Below are positions 50,782 through 52,715 of a DNA stretch of 52,715 nucleotides, piece by piece. Source of the stretch: an uncultured Treponema sp. (GTDB taxonomy: Bacteria; Spirochaetota; Spirochaetia; Treponematales; Treponemataceae); assembly GCA_938039145.1 (NCBI GenBank), contig CALHVG010000044.1:1-52715 (forward strand), in the 5' to 3' direction. The translations under genes and the position numbers were made by a program. The notes beneath the pieces were generated by a model, which was not told the origin of the DNA, ran no database searches, and saw only the letters and a list, made by a program, of their open reading frames with translations. How positions within the stretch are numbered: the stretch's first letter is position 1; each line of letters opens with the position of its first letter.

Positions 50782-50811
50782 AGTCTATATCGATTTTGCG
50801 TAATTCGGCAA
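50782..50811 (-). promoter_or_regulatory. Weak candidate promoter for leaderless prmC
   Basis: On the minus strand TTGCCG (50806-50811), an 18-base spacer and TAGACT (50782-50787), with 6 bases to the ATG. Both boxes match consensus in only four positions. Confidence 0.35.
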
Positions 50812-50936
50812 GCGCAGGGTAGGGCGGCAGTTACACAGAAACAAGAGCCTAACTCATAAAATCTTGCCGCTTGCGACGGTAACTCCCGAAAATAAAATAA
50901 AAACTATCTTAATTCCCAAGAATTCCCAAAACCCTA

Positions 50937-50965
50937 TTGCCCCACAAATATAACAACTATATAAT
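50937..50965 (+). promoter_or_regulatory. Promoter of the poly-C leader / FGE lipoprotein
   Basis: TTGCCC (50937-50942), a 17-base spacer and a perfect TATAAT (50960-50965). The predicted leader before the first small reading frame is about 60 bases. The wider gap 50776-51145 holds this promoter, a GAGGAG ribosome site (51016-51021) and the leader frame. Confidence 0.65.
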
Positions 50966-51031
50966 CGCACATAACAACTGTTAATCACCTTGTAATTCCA
51001 ACAATTATTCATAAAGAGGAGCTTGAATAAA

Positions 51032-51070
51032 ATGCTAGATTACACCATTATTACCCCCCCCCCCCAGTAG
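51032..51070 (+). CDS. Poly-C leader peptide (12 codons as sequenced)
   Basis: ATG at 51032 follows GAGGAG at spacing 10 and reads M-L-D-Y-T-I-I-T-P-P-P-Q, then TAG. The proline codons come from a run of 12 C (51054-51065). With one more C, the frame would extend for a further 28 codons and end at the TAA now at 51154-51156, overlapping the lipoprotein start (51146). With two more, it would end at a TAA near 51099. A second copy at 52669 shares M-x-x-Y-T-I-[IL]-T before its own C-run, so the peptide rather than the DNA alone seems to be conserved. See findings. Confidence 0.55.
   Translation: MLDYTIITPPPQ
51054..51065 (+). repeat. Homopolymer tract, 12 C
   Basis: A run of 12 C inside the leader frame. 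Runs of this length are prone to slippage during replication, so the length is probably variable and the assembled value may be approximate. Confidence 0.9.
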
Positions 51071-51145
51071 TAGCAATAACTACTCGTTTCATCCCGAATA
51101 ACCTTTTCCTAGACAATACAATATTTTTATTTAGGAGGTTTTCGG

Positions 51146-52411
51146 ATGAAAACTAACAACAGACACAAGGCAAAAGCCTTTTTGGGAGCGGCATCTGCGC
51201 TGCTCGTCGCACTCGTCTTTGCCGCCTGCCGCTACAATGTAAGCAACGACGCAACACCTACGCCCAAGTACACTGTCAGTTTTAGTGTAGATGGCAAAGG
51301 CACACTTAAAGCAAAGGCTGAAGGTTTTCTTGAAACAGAGATAAGCCCCATGGTGGTCGAAAAAGGTAAAACCATAACGTTTACCGCAACAGCAGTAGAT
51401 TCACTGCATCAGATAGAAAAGTGGGAGCTTAACGGAAAAGCGGTAAACGGCACGGAAGCTACCTACACGCTTACCGTAACCGAAGATGCGGATGTAAAGG
51501 TTATCTTTAGAATCTTATACGAGTTTGTAGACATCCCCGAGGTAACCATTATAGGTGCTGAACCGGACTGCACCCTGCCTGCGACTAAACCTCATTTATA
51601 TAAAGGCGTATTTACACAGGGACGGACGGTAAAACTAAGTTCCTACAGACTTGGAAAAACGCCGGTAACCTATAAACTTTGGAAAGAAGTGTACGATTGG
51701 GCTTGCAGAAAAGACTACACGTTTGTAAATCCGGGAACAAAAGGCAGCAACGGAAAGAAAAGCAATGACGACCCTGTAACATACATAAACTGGCGGGACT
51801 GCATAGTATGGTGCAATGCGTATACACAAATGAAGGCTGAAGGGGAATCCGATGCCGAATGCGTATACCGCAAAAGCCAAACCGATGCTACCGTGTTAAA
51901 AAACGCAACGGATGCTGTCTCCTGCGATGCCGCATACGCTGATATGACTAAAAAAGGATTTAGACTTCCTACAGAAGCCGAATGGGAATATGCAGCCCGT
52001 TGGCAGAAAGATGGCACGAATGCGGTAAAATGCGGAGATGTATGGCTTACTAAAGTGAACAGTGCAAGCGGAGCTAAGGCTGACTGGAATGATGCTACGG
52101 AAACAGGAAATGTTGCGTGGTATAGTAGTAATTCAGGTAGACAATCCCATCCTGTATGCGAAAAACGGGCGAATGCACTTGGTTTATATGACATGAGTGG
52201 AAACGTATGGGAATGGTGTTTTGATAAATTTGGCGGTATAGGTACAGGGGTTGTTAATGATCCTCAGGGGGCGGCCTCGGGTGTGCACCGCGCAAGGCGC
52301 GGCGGCAGTTGGTACGTTCAGTCGTATAACTGTACTGTAGGTGCTCGTGGCAGCTTCCCGCCTGAACATAAGTCCATTGCTGACGGCTTCCGCTTGGCTT
52401 CACGCCCTTGA
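51146..52411 (+). CDS. FGE-sulfatase (SUMF1)-domain surface lipoprotein
   Basis: A 421-residue exported protein with a lipobox V-F-A-A-C (Cys28). Residues 38-125 form a divergent InlB B-repeat-like beta module (V-S-F-S-V-D-G-K-G-T-L-K to D-A-D-V-K-V-I-F). Residues about 135-421 form the formylglycine-generating-enzyme fold used as a binding scaffold: L-G-K-T-P-V-T-Y-x-L-W, P-V-T-Y-I-N-W-R-D, F-R-L-P-T-E-A-E-W-E-Y-A, D-M-S-G-N-V-W-E-W-C, and R-G-G-S-W (Trp389) near the end. The catalytic Cys pair of true FGE is not evident. AGGAGG precedes the ATG. The C-terminal 30 residues look like a hypervariable lectin loop. The gene lies downstream of a poly-C leader. Confidence 0.9.
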   Translation: MKTNNRHKAKAFLGAASALLVALVFAACRYNVSNDATPTPKYTVSFSVDGKGTLKAKAEGFLETEISPMVVEKGKTITFTATAVDSLHQIEKWELNGKAVNGTEATYTLTVTEDADVKVIFRILYEFVDIPEVTIIGAEPDCTLPATKPHLYKGVFTQGRTVKLSSYRLGKTPVTYKLWKEVYDWACRKDYTFVNPGTKGSNGKKSNDDPVTYINWRDCIVWCNAYTQMKAEGESDAECVYRKSQTDATVLKNATDAVSCDAAYADMTKKGFRLPTEAEWEYAARWQKDGTNAVKCGDVWLTKVNSASGAKADWNDATETGNVAWYSSNSGRQSHPVCEKRANALGLYDMSGNVWEWCFDKFGGIGTGVVNDPQGAASGVHRARRGGSWYVQSYNCTVGARGSFPPEHKSIADGFRLASRP

Positions 52412-52430
52412 TTTCACACATTTTCCCGAC

Positions 52431-52470
52431 TGTAGATTATGACCTTTGGCGTTTGCTGGCATAGTCTACA
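52431..52470 (+). repeat. Hairpin just after the FGE lipoprotein gene
   Basis: TGTAGATTATG (52431-52441) and CATAGTCTACA (52460-52470) form an 11-bp stem with one G-T pair and an 18-base loop, starting 20 bases after the stop. It could be the cruciform found downstream of DGR variable regions, though its loop is larger than usual. Confidence 0.5.
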
Positions 52471-52480
52471 TCTTACGAAG

Positions 52481-52518
52481 ATTGCCCCAATCCGGAATGT
52501 CTTACGGATTGGGGCAAT
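52481..52518 (+). terminator. Intrinsic terminator of the FGE lipoprotein gene
   Basis: ATTGCCCCAATCC and GGATTGGGGCAAT form a perfect 13-bp stem with a 12-base loop, followed by TCAATTT. The T-tail is weak, but the stem is strong. Confidence 0.8.
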
Positions 52519-52601
52519 TCAATTTAGTTATGAAAAACAACACAAAGAAAAAAGTCTGAACGGTTAACATAAAATATTTATCGAAAACGCTTAAAAAATC
52601 C

Positions 52602-52629
52602 TTGATTTCAGTCCTTTTGAGTATATAAT
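52602..52629 (+). promoter_or_regulatory. Promoter of the second poly-C leader
   Basis: TTGATT (52602-52607), a 16-base spacer and a perfect TATAAT (52624-52629). GAGGAG follows at 52654-52659. The arrangement parallels 50937-51021. Confidence 0.65.
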
Positions 52630-52668
52630 TAGCATACTGTTTGCATATAGATAGAGGAGTTGACCAAG

Positions 52669-52715
52669 GTGCAAATCTACACTATTCTTACCCCCCCCCC
52701 CCCCCCCCCCCCCCC
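52669..52715 (+). CDS. Second poly-C leader peptide (truncated by the window end)
   Basis: GTG at 52669, 9 bases after GAGGAG, reads M-Q-I-Y-T-I-L-T and then prolines encoded by a C-run. It aligns with the leader at 51032 (M-L-D-Y-T-I-I-T-P-P-P). Only the beginning is visible; the downstream gene is outside the window and by analogy would be another FGE-domain lipoprotein. Confidence 0.5.
   Translation, partial: MQIYTILTPPPPPPP
52691..52715 (+). repeat. Homopolymer tract, at least 25 C, at the window end
   Basis: The last 25 bases are all C. The contig or window breaks here, most likely because the assembly could not cross the tract; the true length is unknown. Confidence 0.9.

Noticed and set aside
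52431..52470. Proof of a DGR cruciform
   Set aside because: The loop is 18 bases, larger than the usual tetraloop, and no reverse transcriptase is present, so it is only listed as suggestive.

Overview
The window looks like a contig end from a host-associated Treponema (spirochaete, probably a gut, rumen or oral commensal). The evidence is a class B periplasmic flagellin of typical FlaB length behind a sigma-28 type promoter, HPr and HPr kinase without PTS permease genes, BspA-type leucine-rich repeats, a GldG/DUF4340 ABC operon, and a secreted lipoprotein with an FGE-sulfatase (SUMF1) domain of the kind that is abundant in treponemes. The assignment rests on gene content and protein character only; no search was run.

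Layout. 1-2400: cytidine deaminase, a VOC-fold protein and a convergent MATE exporter. 2850-3430 (minus): a stable-RNA operon with one strong promoter, tRNA-Ser(UGA), tRNA-Ser(GCU), tRNA-Arg(GCG), tRNA-Ser(GGA) and the small SRP RNA. 3655-3820: a dispersed repeat whose inverted second copy lies at 18472-18580. 3835-8096 (minus): pyrB-pyrI-pyrC, a TrpR-family repressor and a DMT exporter. 8224-12893 (minus): glycogen use (glgX, glgP). 13211-18308: lysophosphatidate acyltransferase, PFL-activating enzyme, a leucine-rich-repeat protein and release factor 1. 18727-24510: secreted nuclease, CDF transporter, an ATPase-like/HDOD fusion, a CmpB-family membrane protein and flaB. 24695-28694: XRE regulator divergent from a small lipoprotein, a YeiH-family exporter and a chemoreceptor. 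29134-31356: pgk and tpiA, closed by a perfect bidirectional terminator. 31459-36203 (minus): a four-gene ABC export operon (GldA/GldF/GldG-like plus DUF4340). 36343-39644 (minus): yhbY, mraY and a divergent PurH homologue. 40330-43537: a PC4-type ssDNA-binding protein and the minus-strand operon hprK-ptsH-lexA-holA. 43944-49834: a tripartite RND efflux system with a small partner protein. 49864-50775 (minus): prmC. 50937-52715: a repeated leader module containing poly-C tracts around an FGE-domain lipoprotein.

Three things stand out. First, two loci 1.6 kb apart (51032 and 52669) share a promoter, a ribosome site and a conserved tiny reading frame (M-x-x-Y-T-I-[IL]-T-P-P-P) running straight into a long C homopolymer: 12 C upstream of the FGE lipoprotein and at least 25 C where the window ends. 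This looks like a phase-variable and/or polyproline-stalling leader-peptide switch. Second, the C-terminus of the lipoprotein has the layout of a diversity-generating-retroelement variable region, although no reverse transcriptase or template is present here. Third, about ten genes without a Shine-Dalgarno sequence (including prfA, hprK, plsC, glgX, yhbY, trpR and the purH homologue) have a -35/-10 promoter whose -10 hexamer ends only 6-9 bases before the ATG, so leaderless transcription seems common in this organism.
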